Below, piece after piece: positions 7,604 to 14,862 of a stretch of 64,000 bases of DNA. A program made the translations under genes and the position numbers. The notes beneath the pieces were generated by a model. The model had not been told where the DNA came from. It did not search any database and worked only from the letters and a program-made list of their open reading frames with translations. Numbering within the stretch: position 1 is the stretch's first letter; each line of letters starts with the position of its first letter. The stretch comes from Pseudomonas frederiksbergensis (lineage in GTDB: Bacteria; Pseudomonadota; Gammaproteobacteria; Pseudomonadales; Pseudomonadaceae): contig NZ_MOBM01000005.1 of assembly GCF_003732275.1 (NCBI RefSeq), positions 1 to 64,000 of the forward strand, written 5' to 3'.

Positions 7604-8599
7604 ATGCAACTGGTCTGCCCGGCAGGGAACCTGCCTGCGCTTAAAGCGGCGGTGCGCCAAGGCGCCGATGCCGTCTATGTCGGCTTTCGCGATGACACCA
7701 ACGCCCGGCATTTCGCGGGGCTGAATATGGACGACAAACAGTTCGACGCCGCGGTCGCCCACATTCGCCAGCATCAACGCAAACTCTACGTCGCGGTCAA
7801 CACGTACCCGCAACCCAAGGGCTGGGAGCGCTGGCAGCGGGCGGTGGATCGTGCCGCCGATTTCGGTGTGGATGCGCTGATCGCCGCCGACCCCGGGGTG
7901 CTCAACTACGCCAGTCAGCGCCACCCGCAACTGGCGTTGCACCTGTCGGTCCAGGGCTCGGCGACCCATGCCGCCGCGCTGGAGTTTTATGCGCAGCGCT
8001 ACGGCATTCGACGCGCGGTGCTGCCGCGAGTGTTGTCGTTGGCGCAAGTACGCCAGGTCGCTGCCAGCAGCCCGGTGCCCATCGAAGTGTTTGGCTTCGG
8101 CAGCTTGTGCATCATGGCCGAAGGGCGTTGCCATCTGTCTTCCTACATTACCGGCGAGTCGCCGAACCTGTGCGGTGTCTGTTCGCCGGCCAAGGCGGTG
8201 CGCTGGAGCGAGGACGCCGAAGGCTTGAGCGCGCGTCTCAGCGAAGTCCTGATCGATCGCTACACCCCTGACGAACCGGCCGGTTACCCGACCTTGTGCA
8301 AGGGCCGTTTCCTGGTCGGCGGCAAACGCTTTCATGCGCTGGAGGAGCCCACCAGCCTCGACACCCTGGACTTGCTGCCGGAACTGACGGCCATCGGCGT
8401 CGAAGCCGTGAAAATCGAGGGCCGCCAACGCAGCCCGGCCTATGTCGAACAAGTCACCCGTGTCTGGCGCGCGGCACTGGACGCCCATCGTGGCGCACCG
8501 GGCAGTTTTCGGGTCAAGGAGGAATGGCGTCAGGTGCTGGCCGGTTTGTCCGAAGGCAGCCAGACCACTCTGGGTGCTTATCATCGATCATGGCAATGA
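7604..8599 (+). CDS. ubiU: O2-independent ubiquinone hydroxylation protein UbiU
   Basis: This is a 331-residue U32-peptidase-like protein. Cys169, Cys176, Cys193 and Cys232 fall at the same numbers as the four [4Fe-4S] ligands of E. coli UbiU. With UbiV it forms the complex that hydroxylates the ubiquinone ring without oxygen, using prephenate as the oxygen donor. The gene heads a tight ubiU-ubiV-ubiT cluster behind an ANR-like box. Ubiquinone made under anoxia would feed the NarGHI chain encoded here. This is not a peptidase despite the older U32 annotation. Confidence 0.95.
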   Translation: MQLVCPAGNLPALKAAVRQGADAVYVGFRDDTNARHFAGLNMDDKQFDAAVAHIRQHQRKLYVAVNTYPQPKGWERWQRAVDRAADFGVDALIAADPGVLNYASQRHPQLALHLSVQGSATHAAALEFYAQRYGIRRAVLPRVLSLAQVRQVAASSPVPIEVFGFGSLCIMAEGRCHLSSYITGESPNLCGVCSPAKAVRWSEDAEGLSARLSEVLIDRYTPDEPAGYPTLCKGRFLVGGKRFHALEEPTSLDTLDLLPELTAIGVEAVKIEGRQRSPAYVEQVTRVWRAALDAHRGAPGSFRVKEEWRQVLAGLSEGSQTTLGAYHRSWQ

Positions 8600-8609
8600 G
8601 GGATTCGAC

Positions 8610-9500
8610 ATGAAACTCAGCCTGGGACCGGTCCTGTTTTATTGGGACAAAGAGCAACTCAGCCACTTTTACGCCGAGATGTCGACTTTGCCCCTGGATG
8701 TGATTTATCTGGGGGAAACCGTGTGCTCGAAACGCCGGGCATTTTCACTGGATCAATGGCTGGGATTGGGACGTGAGTTGCAGGAGTGCAGCCAGGCACA
8801 ACTGGTGCTTTCCAGCCTGACGCTGATCGAAGCGGCGTCTGAGCTCTCCAGCCTGCGTCGGCTGTGCGACAACGGCCAATTGCTGGTGGAAGCCAACGAC
8901 ATGGGCGCGGTGCAGTTCCTGACCGAGCGCAAATTGCCGTTCGTGGGCGGCCCGGCCCTCAATCTGTACAACGGTCATGCGCTGGCGCAATTGCTCGACA
9001 GCGGCATGACCCGCTGGGTGCCGCCCGTGGAATGTTCGGCGGCGCTGATTAGTGACGTGATCGGGCAGGTGCGCGAACTGGGCCGTGCGGTGCCTGAAGT
9101 TGAAATCTTCGCCTATGGGCATTTGCCGTTGGCCTATTCCGCACGCTGCTTTACGGCTCGGGCGGAAAACCGGCCCAAGGACGACTGCCAGTTTTGCTGC
9201 ATCAACTACCCCGACGGCCTGGCGCTGACCAGCCAGGAAGGGCAGGCGCTGTTCACCATCAACGGTATTCAAACGATGTCGGCCGAGGTGACCAATCTGT
9301 TGGCCGATTACGCCGGGCTGGTGGCTTGCGGTGCCGATCTGTTGCGCTTGAGTCCTCGTGCTCAGGGCATGGCCGAGGTGATCGCGGCCTATCAACGGGT
9401 TCGTCTGGGCGAGACACCGCCGTTGTTCGTCGAAGGGTGCAACGGTTATTGGCATGGCCAGGCCGGCATGCTGCGCGTCGAGGAGGTCGGCCTGTGTTGA
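8610..9500 (+). CDS. ubiV: O2-independent ubiquinone hydroxylation protein UbiV
   Basis: The 296-residue U32-family partner of UbiU has Cys39, Cys180, Cys193 and a CC pair at 196-197, matching the [4Fe-4S] ligands of E. coli UbiV. It forms a heterodimer with UbiU for anaerobic ring hydroxylation. The ATG at 8610, ten bases after the ubiU stop, gives the family length; earlier in-frame starts lie inside ubiU. Its last codons overlap the start of ubiT. Confidence 0.95.
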   Translation: MKLSLGPVLFYWDKEQLSHFYAEMSTLPLDVIYLGETVCSKRRAFSLDQWLGLGRELQECSQAQLVLSSLTLIEAASELSSLRRLCDNGQLLVEANDMGAVQFLTERKLPFVGGPALNLYNGHALAQLLDSGMTRWVPPVECSAALISDVIGQVRELGRAVPEVEIFAYGHLPLAYSARCFTARAENRPKDDCQFCCINYPDGLALTSQEGQALFTINGIQTMSAEVTNLLADYAGLVACGADLLRLSPRAQGMAEVIAAYQRVRLGETPPLFVEGCNGYWHGQAGMLRVEEVGLC

Positions 9501-9961
9501 ATCGGAAAAAGTGGCTGTTGAAAGGTGCCGACCGGTTGTTGCCGTTGGTGCGCCGGGTGCCTTTTGCCGTGCAGCGACTGGCGTTGCAGCAGGCGCTGAA
9601 TCGGTGCCTCGCTGAGCCGTTGCGCGATGGTGAGTTCGAGGTTTTGCGTGGGCGTTGGTTGGGTTTGCGGATTCCCGATCTGGGGTTGTCCTGGTATTTG
9701 ACTTTCAGTGGTAAAGGGTTGCGGATTGCCGAGCATGCCGTGGCGCATGTGATGATCAGTGGTAATTGGCGGGAGTTTTTACTGTTGGCGAGTCGTCAGG
9801 AGGATCCGGATACGCTGTTTTTTCGTCGGCGTTTGGTGATTGAGGGTGATACGGAGTTGGGGTTGGCGTTGAAGAACCTGATCGACAGTCTGGATCCTGA
9901 TGTGTTGCCTGTTTGGTTGTGGCGCAATCTGGAGCGGGCGGGGAAGGGGTTGGCGGCCTGA
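9494..9961 (+). CDS. ubiT: Ubiquinone biosynthesis accessory factor UbiT (SCP2 domain)
   Basis: This 155-residue protein has a central SCP2 sterol-carrier fold (roughly 40-140: LRGRWLGLRIPDLGLSW, GDTELGLALKNLIDS). UbiT is the lipid-binding accessory factor for anaerobic ubiquinone synthesis, the counterpart of aerobic UbiJ. I assign the GTG at 9494 because AGGAGGT sits six bases upstream and the gene then overlaps the ubiV stop by seven bases. The TTG at 9497 is the only close alternative. The 3' end is noticeably richer in TTG/GGT codons than neighbouring genes. Confidence 0.88.
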   Translation: MLNRKKWLLKGADRLLPLVRRVPFAVQRLALQQALNRCLAEPLRDGEFEVLRGRWLGLRIPDLGLSWYLTFSGKGLRIAEHAVAHVMISGNWREFLLLASRQEDPDTLFFRRRLVIEGDTELGLALKNLIDSLDPDVLPVWLWRNLERAGKGLAA

Positions 9962-9984
9962 TAGGCTATCTGTTTTTTGGTCGG

Positions 9985-10812
9985 AGTACATATCCATTTC
10001 TGCGGTAACGGCGGCTGGCGGTTTCGCTTTTACAGCGAGTCACTTTCGAAAAGCGCGAAAGTAACCAAAGCGCTTTTGCCCCTTTCGTTCGGTGGCTCGC
10101 CTAGGCTCGCCATGCCCTCGCTCCGGTCCTGCTCCGTGGGCCCGCCGCGATCGGCCATCCATGGCCGTGCGCGGCTAACCCGGCATCCATGCCGGGTTGC
10201 CCACTGCGCAGAACCTCCTCTCGGCCTCTCGAGGGGGCGACTACCGCAACAGCAAAAGCGAGGCGGCCTCTGGGCCGACCTAGGCATCAAGCGGGCGCGC
10301 TTCGCTGACTTGATCGTTCACATCCTCTGGAAGCAACACTGATTAATTGTGGGAGCGGGCTTGCTCGCGAAGGCGAACTTATATTCAACATTTATGTCGA
10401 CTGACACGGTCTCTTCGCGAGCAAGCCCGCTCCCACAGTTAAAATTTGTTAGGCATGGCATTTGGGTACACCGCCGCTGACCAGACGTGACCGAACCAAC
10501 ATCAGGTCGGCTATCAGGCCGCCTCGCTTTTGGCTTTTGATCTGGCTTTTGATCTTGACCTGCCCCGTCGGAAGGCCGAACGCAGGTTCTGCGCAGTGGG
10601 CAACCCGGCATGGATGCCGGGTTAGCCGCCCCCGGCCATGGATGGCCGATGGCGGCGGGCCCACGGAGCAGGACCGGAGTGAGGGTATGGCGAGCCTAGG
10701 CGAGCCACCGTACGTCAGGGGCGAAAGCGTTTGGTTACTTTGCGCTTTTCAAAGTAACCCGCCGTAAGGGCGGAACCCTAAGCCGCCGTTACCGAAGAAA
10801 CGGATATACACC
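9985..10812. repeat. Long imperfect inverted repeat (about 300-bp arms) around a REPIN
   Basis: The left arm (about 9985-10282) and right arm (about 10507-10812) are inverted imperfect copies. Shared landmarks include CGGTAACGGCGGC at 10003 against GCCGCCGTTACCG at 10783, the GGTTACTTT/AAAGTAACC hairpin, CGAGCCTAGGCGAGCCACC, and the CCCGGCATCCATGCCGGG stem. A REPIN occupies the centre. Short open frames across it look like by-products of the repeat, and I see no gene in the 916-bp gap. It resembles the large dispersed repeats of fluorescent pseudomonads. Confidence 0.85.
10348..10439. repeat. REPIN at the centre of the long inverted repeat
   Basis: TGTGGGAGCGGGCTTGCTCG and its inverted copy flank a spacer with ATTCAACATTTATGTCGACTG, the same core (inverted) as in the REPINs at 26371 and 58035. 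Confidence 0.85.
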
Positions 10813-10836
10813 CTGCCGAGGCGAGTGTACCTGCCA

Positions 10837-10863
10837 CATCGCGGGCAAGCCCGCTCCCGCAGG
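10837..10863. repeat. Single REP element
   Basis: A lone inverted REP copy (CGCGGGCAAGCCCGCTCCCGC) lies just downstream of the DGC-domain gene, where it may stabilise the transcript end. Confidence 0.7.
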
Positions 10864-10877
10864 GTTCTTATTGTTCT

Positions 10878-11276
10878 TCAGGCCATCGTTTCCTGCCGGC
10901 TTTCATGCTGCCGAGCATCACTGGCAATCAACTGACTGATCCCTTCAAACAACTCATCACTCTGCGCCTGCGTGCAGTCCTCGCCATGGCGTTTGCGCAG
11001 CCCGTACTGACTCAGAATCAGATGCACATCAGCATGCAGACCATGTTGCTTGAGGCAGTTTTCAACACATTGCAACGGGCAGCCGTCCAGCGCGAAGATC
11101 CGGCGCCCTGAGCGTGCCTTGTTGACCAACGCCGCCACATGCCCGCCAACACCGACGATGCAAGACATTTCAGCCAGGCCGCTGCGGTCCAGTCGCACCG
11201 CCAGGGTATTGGCCAGTTGGGCGACGTTGGAGCAGCCTGAGCAGGAGTAAACCAAAGGCAGGGTTGAACGGGGCAT
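10878..11276 (-). CDS. DGC-domain putative zinc-binding protein
   Basis: This 132-residue protein has two cysteine motifs, SCSGC at residues 11-15 and DGCPLQC in the middle, which define the DGC domain (zinc-binding, function unknown). The ATG at 11276 has GGAGAG upstream; an upstream in-frame start would add 16 residues atypical of the family. An ANR-like box lies 55-68 bp before the ATG, and the gene follows the DNR-type regulator on the same strand. It is therefore probably an anaerobically induced protein; a metal- or redox-related role is inference. Confidence 0.75.
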   Translation of the reverse strand: MPRSTLPLVYSCSGCSNVAQLANTLAVRLDRSGLAEMSCIVGVGGHVAALVNKARSGRRIFALDGCPLQCVENCLKQHGLHADVHLILSQYGLRKRHGEDCTQAQSDELFEGISQLIASDARQHESRQETMA

Positions 11277-11330
11277 TTGCACTCTCCGTGGATGGACTCT
11301 GCCAGTGTGCAAGGCGCGTGGCATTGCGCC

Positions 11331-11344
11331 TTGATGGCGGTCAA
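11331..11344 (-). promoter_or_regulatory. ANR/DNR-like box upstream of the DGC gene
   Basis: TTGATGGCGGTCAA on the plus strand (a near-palindrome) is the same 14-mer as the box before pdxH. With the usual -41.5 placement, transcription toward the DGC gene would start about 20 nt before its ATG. Confidence 0.62.
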
Positions 11345-11350
11345 TTCCGG

Positions 11351-12025
11351 CTATTGGAAAGCCGCCAGCTCCTCTTCAGCGAGGATGCTGATATGGCGAC
11401 GCTCCATGGCGATCAGGCCGCACTCCACCAGGCGATGCAAAATCCGCGAGAAGGTTTCCGGCTGAATCCCAAGCTTCGACGCCACCAGACGTTTGGACAC
11501 CTGCAAGACAATCTGGCCGGTAACCGGGTGGCGTTCCTGGAACAGAAAATTGATCACCCGACGACTCGCACTGGCCATGGTCAAGGTATCGATGTCACGC
11601 AGACGCAGGTGCAGGTGAACGCTCATGCTCGCCAGGATCGCCAGACAGACTTTCGGCTGGTCCTCCAGGGCATTGCGGTAATGGTTGCCCTCGATACTCA
11701 CCAGCACGCTGTCCTTCAGCGCTGTGGCGCTCACCGGGTAGAGCCGGGCCTGGCTGAACAGCAAGGCTTCGGCAAAGGTCTGGCCGGGCTGGATGATCTC
11801 CACCAGATTTTCCTGGCCTTCACCGGTGAGCCGGTACAACTTGACCTGGCCGCTGACCAACAGGAAAAAACGCCTGGCCGGATCCCCTTGATGCATGAGG
11901 GTGCTGTGACAGGCCAGGCGCTTGAGCATGGCCAGGCTGCAGACTTCCTCGAAGACTTTCTCCGGGAGCTGGCTGAACAGATGATGACGGCGCAACGTTA
12001 AAACGATGGAAGGGTGGGTCAGCAT
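11351..12025 (-). CDS. dnr: DNR/DnrE-type CRP-FNR regulator
   Basis: The 224-residue protein has a cyclic-nucleotide-binding fold (about 15-135) and a C-terminal HTH with recognition helix IQPETFSRILHR, in which E--SR is the FNR-type DNA-reading motif. It lacks the N-terminal cysteine cluster of ANR/FNR, so it belongs to the DNR class that responds to NO through haem. It should read TTGAT-N4-ATCAA sites such as those found here. The ATG at 12025 follows GGAGGT. It lies just downstream of narXL with a NarL site in between, the arrangement described for dnrE of P. stutzeri. Confidence 0.88.
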   Translation of the reverse strand: MLTHPSIVLTLRRHHLFSQLPEKVFEEVCSLAMLKRLACHSTLMHQGDPARRFFLLVSGQVKLYRLTGEGQENLVEIIQPGQTFAEALLFSQARLYPVSATALKDSVLVSIEGNHYRNALEDQPKVCLAILASMSVHLHLRLRDIDTLTMASASRRVINFLFQERHPVTGQIVLQVSKRLVASKLGIQPETFSRILHRLVECGLIAMERRHISILAEEELAAFQ

Positions 12026-12089
12026 GGCGTACCTCCGCTGACCGTCATAGTAGAGAGCGCAGGCCAAATGACCTATGCCTCTGCAGGCC

Positions 12090-12105
12090 TACCTCCAAGG
12101 AGGGA
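12090..12105 (-). promoter_or_regulatory. NarL 7-2-7 site upstream of dnr
   Basis: TACCTCC-AA-GGAGGGA is an inverted heptamer pair with a 2-bp spacer between narL and dnr, about 65 bp before the dnr ATG. It suggests nitrate-activated dnr expression, as known for dnrE in P. stutzeri. Confidence 0.65.
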
Positions 12106-12111
12106 TGCCCG

Positions 12112-12759
12112 TCAGCCCGCACTGCGCAGATGTTCCATGGCCCACACTGCCGCTTCTACCCGCGAGCGCAAGCCGAGTTTGTGCAGCAGGTTTTTCACGT
12201 GGACCTTGACCGTCCCTTCGGTGATGCCCAGCTTGTGCCCGATGACCTTGTTGCTGAAGCCGCTGGCGATGGTTTTCAACACCTGGCGTTCGCGCTCGGT
12301 CAATTCCACCACGGCCTGGCGCGGCGGCGAGCGTAGCGCCTGGGCCATGACTTGAGTCAGGCCCGGGCTGATCACCAAGGCGCCGTTCAAGGCATCGCGG
12401 ATGTACTGGATCAACAGTTCGGGTTCCATGTCCTTGAGCAGATAACCGTCGGCATCCAGCCGTAGTGCATCGCGAATATCGTCTTCGGCGTCCGACACAG
12501 TGAACAGCAGCACTTTGCCGGTGTAGTTCATCGCCCGTAATCGGCGCAGGGTTTCGATGCCATTCATTTGCGGCATGTTGTTGTCGAGCAAGACCAGATC
12601 CGGTCGAAGCGGCTCAATCAGGCCGAGTGCTTCTTCACCCTGGCTGGCTTCGCCGACGATCAGGAAATCATCTTCGAGTTCGAGCATCTGACGAATGCCG
12701 TGACGCATCATCGGGTGGTCGTCTACCAGCAGGATTCTGTGTTGCGGGGACGGGGTCAT
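12112..12759 (-). CDS. narL: Nitrate/nitrite response regulator NarL
   Basis: This 215-residue response regulator has an N-terminal receiver domain (acidic DD pair near residue 13, phospho-acceptor Asp in VLLDNN, Lys near 110) and a C-terminal LuxR/NarL-type HTH (LTERERQVLKTIASG, KLGITEGTVKVHVKNLL). Phosphorylated NarL binds TACYNMT heptamers; four 7-2-7 pairs are visible in this window. The gene overlaps the end of narX by four bases. Targets probably include narK1K2GHJI, dnr and moaB. Confidence 0.95.
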   Translation of the reverse strand: MTPSPQHRILLVDDHPMMRHGIRQMLELEDDFLIVGEASQGEEALGLIEPLRPDLVLLDNNMPQMNGIETLRRLRAMNYTGKVLLFTVSDAEDDIRDALRLDADGYLLKDMEPELLIQYIRDALNGALVISPGLTQVMAQALRSPPRQAVVELTERERQVLKTIASGFSNKVIGHKLGITEGTVKVHVKNLLHKLGLRSRVEAAVWAMEHLRSAG

Positions 12760-14558
12760 AGGGTGTTGCCTTCTGTTTGCTGCCCGAGAAATTCCGGATG
12801 GAATTCCAGTTGGACACGGGTGCCTTGGGGTTCCCTGGAAGATATCTGCAGCTGGCCGTGCAAGCTGCGAGCCCGCTCATCCATGATGTTCAGGCCGTGG
12901 TGTTCGCGTTGGTCGACGTTGCCGCTGAAGCCGCGACCGTCGTCTTCGACCGACAACCTGACTGTCTCGCCGTCTTGGCGCAGTTGTAGCCAGGCGTTTT
13001 GCGCATGGGCGTGGCGCAAGCAGTTGGAAAGCGCCTCGCGGGTGATCTGCAGAATGTGGATTTGTTCGCTGGCCGATAGCTGAAAGGCCAGCGTGTCGAC
13101 GTGCAGATGCACCTGAAACTCCCCGCGACGTGAAAATTCCTCGGCGGTGTCCTTGAGTTCCTGCACCAGTCCCGCGTCGTGGATCTGCAAACGAAAAGTC
13201 GTCAGCAACTCGCGTAACTGGCGATAGGCATTGTTCAGTCCCTCGCGCAATTCGGCGGTGACGGTTTCCAGGGTCTGGACCGGTTCGCCCCGACGCATCA
13301 GGGTCTGCATGCGGCTGACTTGCAGCTTCATGTAAGACAGGGCCTGGGCCAGTGAATCGTGCAGCTCGCGGGCGATGATCGTGCGTTCTTCGAGCAGCAG
13401 CAGGCGATGATCCTGTTCCCGTTGACGCTTGAGCGACAGTGAGGTGCCGATCAGGTTGGCCAGGGCCTGGATCAGTTGGGTTTCCCAGGCTTGCATGGGA
13501 TGGCCGTCGACAAAGTGCGCCTTCAGCTCACCCAGTTCACTGCCCTGGTTGCTGATGCTGAAGGCTTTCGGATTGGCTTTGTGGTGCTTCTGGCAAGTGG
13601 CGCAGTCGCTGCTGGCGCAGACTTCGCGGATGTTCGCGCCGTGCAGGGCCAGTAGCTGTTGGGCCGGTGCCTGCAGTTGGCCTTGCAAGCACAGCGACAG
13701 GCGCAAGCCGGGCAGGCGTTGCTGGAAGCGTCGAATCAATTCATCCAGGCCTTCGGCATTGGCCAGGCGTGTGGCCAGGCTTCGGCTGCTTTGATACAGA
13801 AGCTCCAGGGCGGCATTGGCTTGTTGCAGGTTCAGGGTTTTCTGCTGGACCTGACTTTCCAGGGTGCGATGCGAGTCTTCAATCGTCTCGGCCATGGCAT
13901 TGAAACTCGTGGCCAACTGGCCCAGTTCGTCCTGGGACTGATGGTTGACCCGCACCTTGAAATCGCCACGACGAAAGCGCTGGGTTGCGTCCACCAACTC
14001 CTTGAGGGGCGTGACGACACCGTACTGCAACTCGTACAACCCGATCAGCAGGACAATCATGGTGGTGAACAAGGCCATGCCCTGGATCGCCTGTTGCCAG
14101 CCCTGCTTTTGTTCACTTTGACGCTGCAACAGATTGACGAACTGGTTCAGTTGCTCAACGAAGGAATGAGCCTGGACTTGAAAGGCCGCCGCATCGCCGC
14201 GCTCAAGTGCCGGGCGTAAATCCTCGTTCCATTGTTGCTGGATTTGCGCATAGCTGACTTGCAGGGCGGCGGTCGGTCCATCTTCCAGCACGGCCTTGAG
14301 TGACTGGCTGGTGAGACGGGTTTGCAGGCTGTCGGTGATGGCGGCGATTTCTGAGGGCGTTGCACCTGCGGCGAGTTTCCAGCTCAGGTGATAGGTCTCC
14401 ATGCGCACCGAGCCTGCGGTGTTGATGGCGGCGGCATCGCCCTGGCTGAACCAGGCGATCAGCCCGGCGCTCAATGAACTGGCGAGCGCCAGCACGGCGA
14501 TCAGGATCACCGCCAGCCCGGCGCGAGCGGGCAGGGAGCTGCGCAACCAGCGCATCAT
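12756..14558 (-). CDS. narX: Nitrate/nitrite sensor histidine kinase NarX
   Basis: The 600-residue kinase has an N-terminal membrane helix, a periplasmic domain containing the nitrate-sensing P-box (INTAGSVRMETYHL), a second membrane helix, a HAMP linker (TPLKELVDATQRF) and a central cysteine-bearing module (C-x5-C-x2-C). A HisKA_3 domain with phospho-acceptor His in ARELHDSLAQ and a HATPase ending VEDDGRGF complete it. It senses nitrate in the periplasm and phosphorylates NarL. It is transcribed away from narK1 across a shared control region, with narL and probably dnr and the DGC gene downstream. Confidence 0.95.
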   Translation of the reverse strand: MMRWLRSSLPARAGLAVILIAVLALASSLSAGLIAWFSQGDAAAINTAGSVRMETYHLSWKLAAGATPSEIAAITDSLQTRLTSQSLKAVLEDGPTAALQVSYAQIQQQWNEDLRPALERGDAAAFQVQAHSFVEQLNQFVNLLQRQSEQKQGWQQAIQGMALFTTMIVLLIGLYELQYGVVTPLKELVDATQRFRRGDFKVRVNHQSQDELGQLATSFNAMAETIEDSHRTLESQVQQKTLNLQQANAALELLYQSSRSLATRLANAEGLDELIRRFQQRLPGLRLSLCLQGQLQAPAQQLLALHGANIREVCASSDCATCQKHHKANPKAFSISNQGSELGELKAHFVDGHPMQAWETQLIQALANLIGTSLSLKRQREQDHRLLLLEERTIIARELHDSLAQALSYMKLQVSRMQTLMRRGEPVQTLETVTAELREGLNNAYRQLRELLTTFRLQIHDAGLVQELKDTAEEFSRRGEFQVHLHVDTLAFQLSASEQIHILQITREALSNCLRHAHAQNAWLQLRQDGETVRLSVEDDGRGFSGNVDQREHHGLNIMDERARSLHGQLQISSREPQGTRVQLEFHPEFLGQQTEGNTL

Positions 14559-14639
14559 CAGCGCAGGTCCCGGAAGAAATCAGGAAAACAGAGCATGTGC
14601 AGCACCAAAGTGGGTTTTTGCCGCCGATCCCGGGCGCGC

Positions 14640-14655
14640 TACCTCTAAAGAGTTG
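14640..14655. promoter_or_regulatory. NarL 7-2-7 site (narX proximal)
   Basis: TACCTCT-AA-AGAGTTG is an inverted heptamer pair with one degenerate half, in the narX-narK1 intergenic region. It is about 145-160 bp upstream of the expected narK1 transcription start. Confidence 0.6.
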
Positions 14656-14695
14656 CCGACGGTTCCTTGTCAGCAAAAACATCGGTTAAAACCAT

Positions 14696-14708
14696 TAACT
14701 AGTTGATA
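14696..14708 (-). promoter_or_regulatory. IHF-like site between the NarL sites
   Basis: On the minus strand TATCAACTAGTTA fits the IHF core WATCAA-N4-TTR exactly. It lies between two NarL sites and the ANR box, where DNA bending would bring NarL to the narK1 promoter. IHF, NarL and Anr are all known to be needed for narK1K2GHJI expression in P. aeruginosa. Confidence 0.55.
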
Positions 14709-14736
14709 AATAAAGGGTTTCAAGGCTTTCTTGCAC

Positions 14737-14752
14737 TACCTCCTTAGAGGTA
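14737..14752. promoter_or_regulatory. NarL 7-2-7 site (perfect palindrome)
   Basis: TACCTCC-TT-AGAGGTA is the best NarL site in the window, with both heptamers close to TACYNMT. It lies about 45 bp upstream of the ANR box of narK1. Confidence 0.78.
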
Positions 14753-14790
14753 GACCGCACAAGCATAGGCCTATGCCCCCTAGGGCTTCG

Positions 14791-14804
14791 TTGACATGGA
14801 TCAA
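14791..14804 (+). promoter_or_regulatory. ANR box of the narK1K2GHJI promoter
   Basis: TTGAC-ATGG-ATCAA matches the consensus at nine of ten positions. Its centre is 65 bp before the narK1 GTG; the standard -41.5 spacing gives a start near 14839 and a short leader. The 304-bp intergenic region otherwise holds the NarL and IHF sites listed. Confidence 0.78.
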
Positions 14805-14862
14805 GTTTTTGCGGGGTTGGCCTCTCTAGTCTGCCGCCATGGCTAATTGACTGGAGAGCATT

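Noticed and set aside
10462..10767. 101-codon open frame in the long inverted repeat
   Set aside because: A related frame appears in the other arm antisense; such frames arise from the repeat and are not evidence of a gene.
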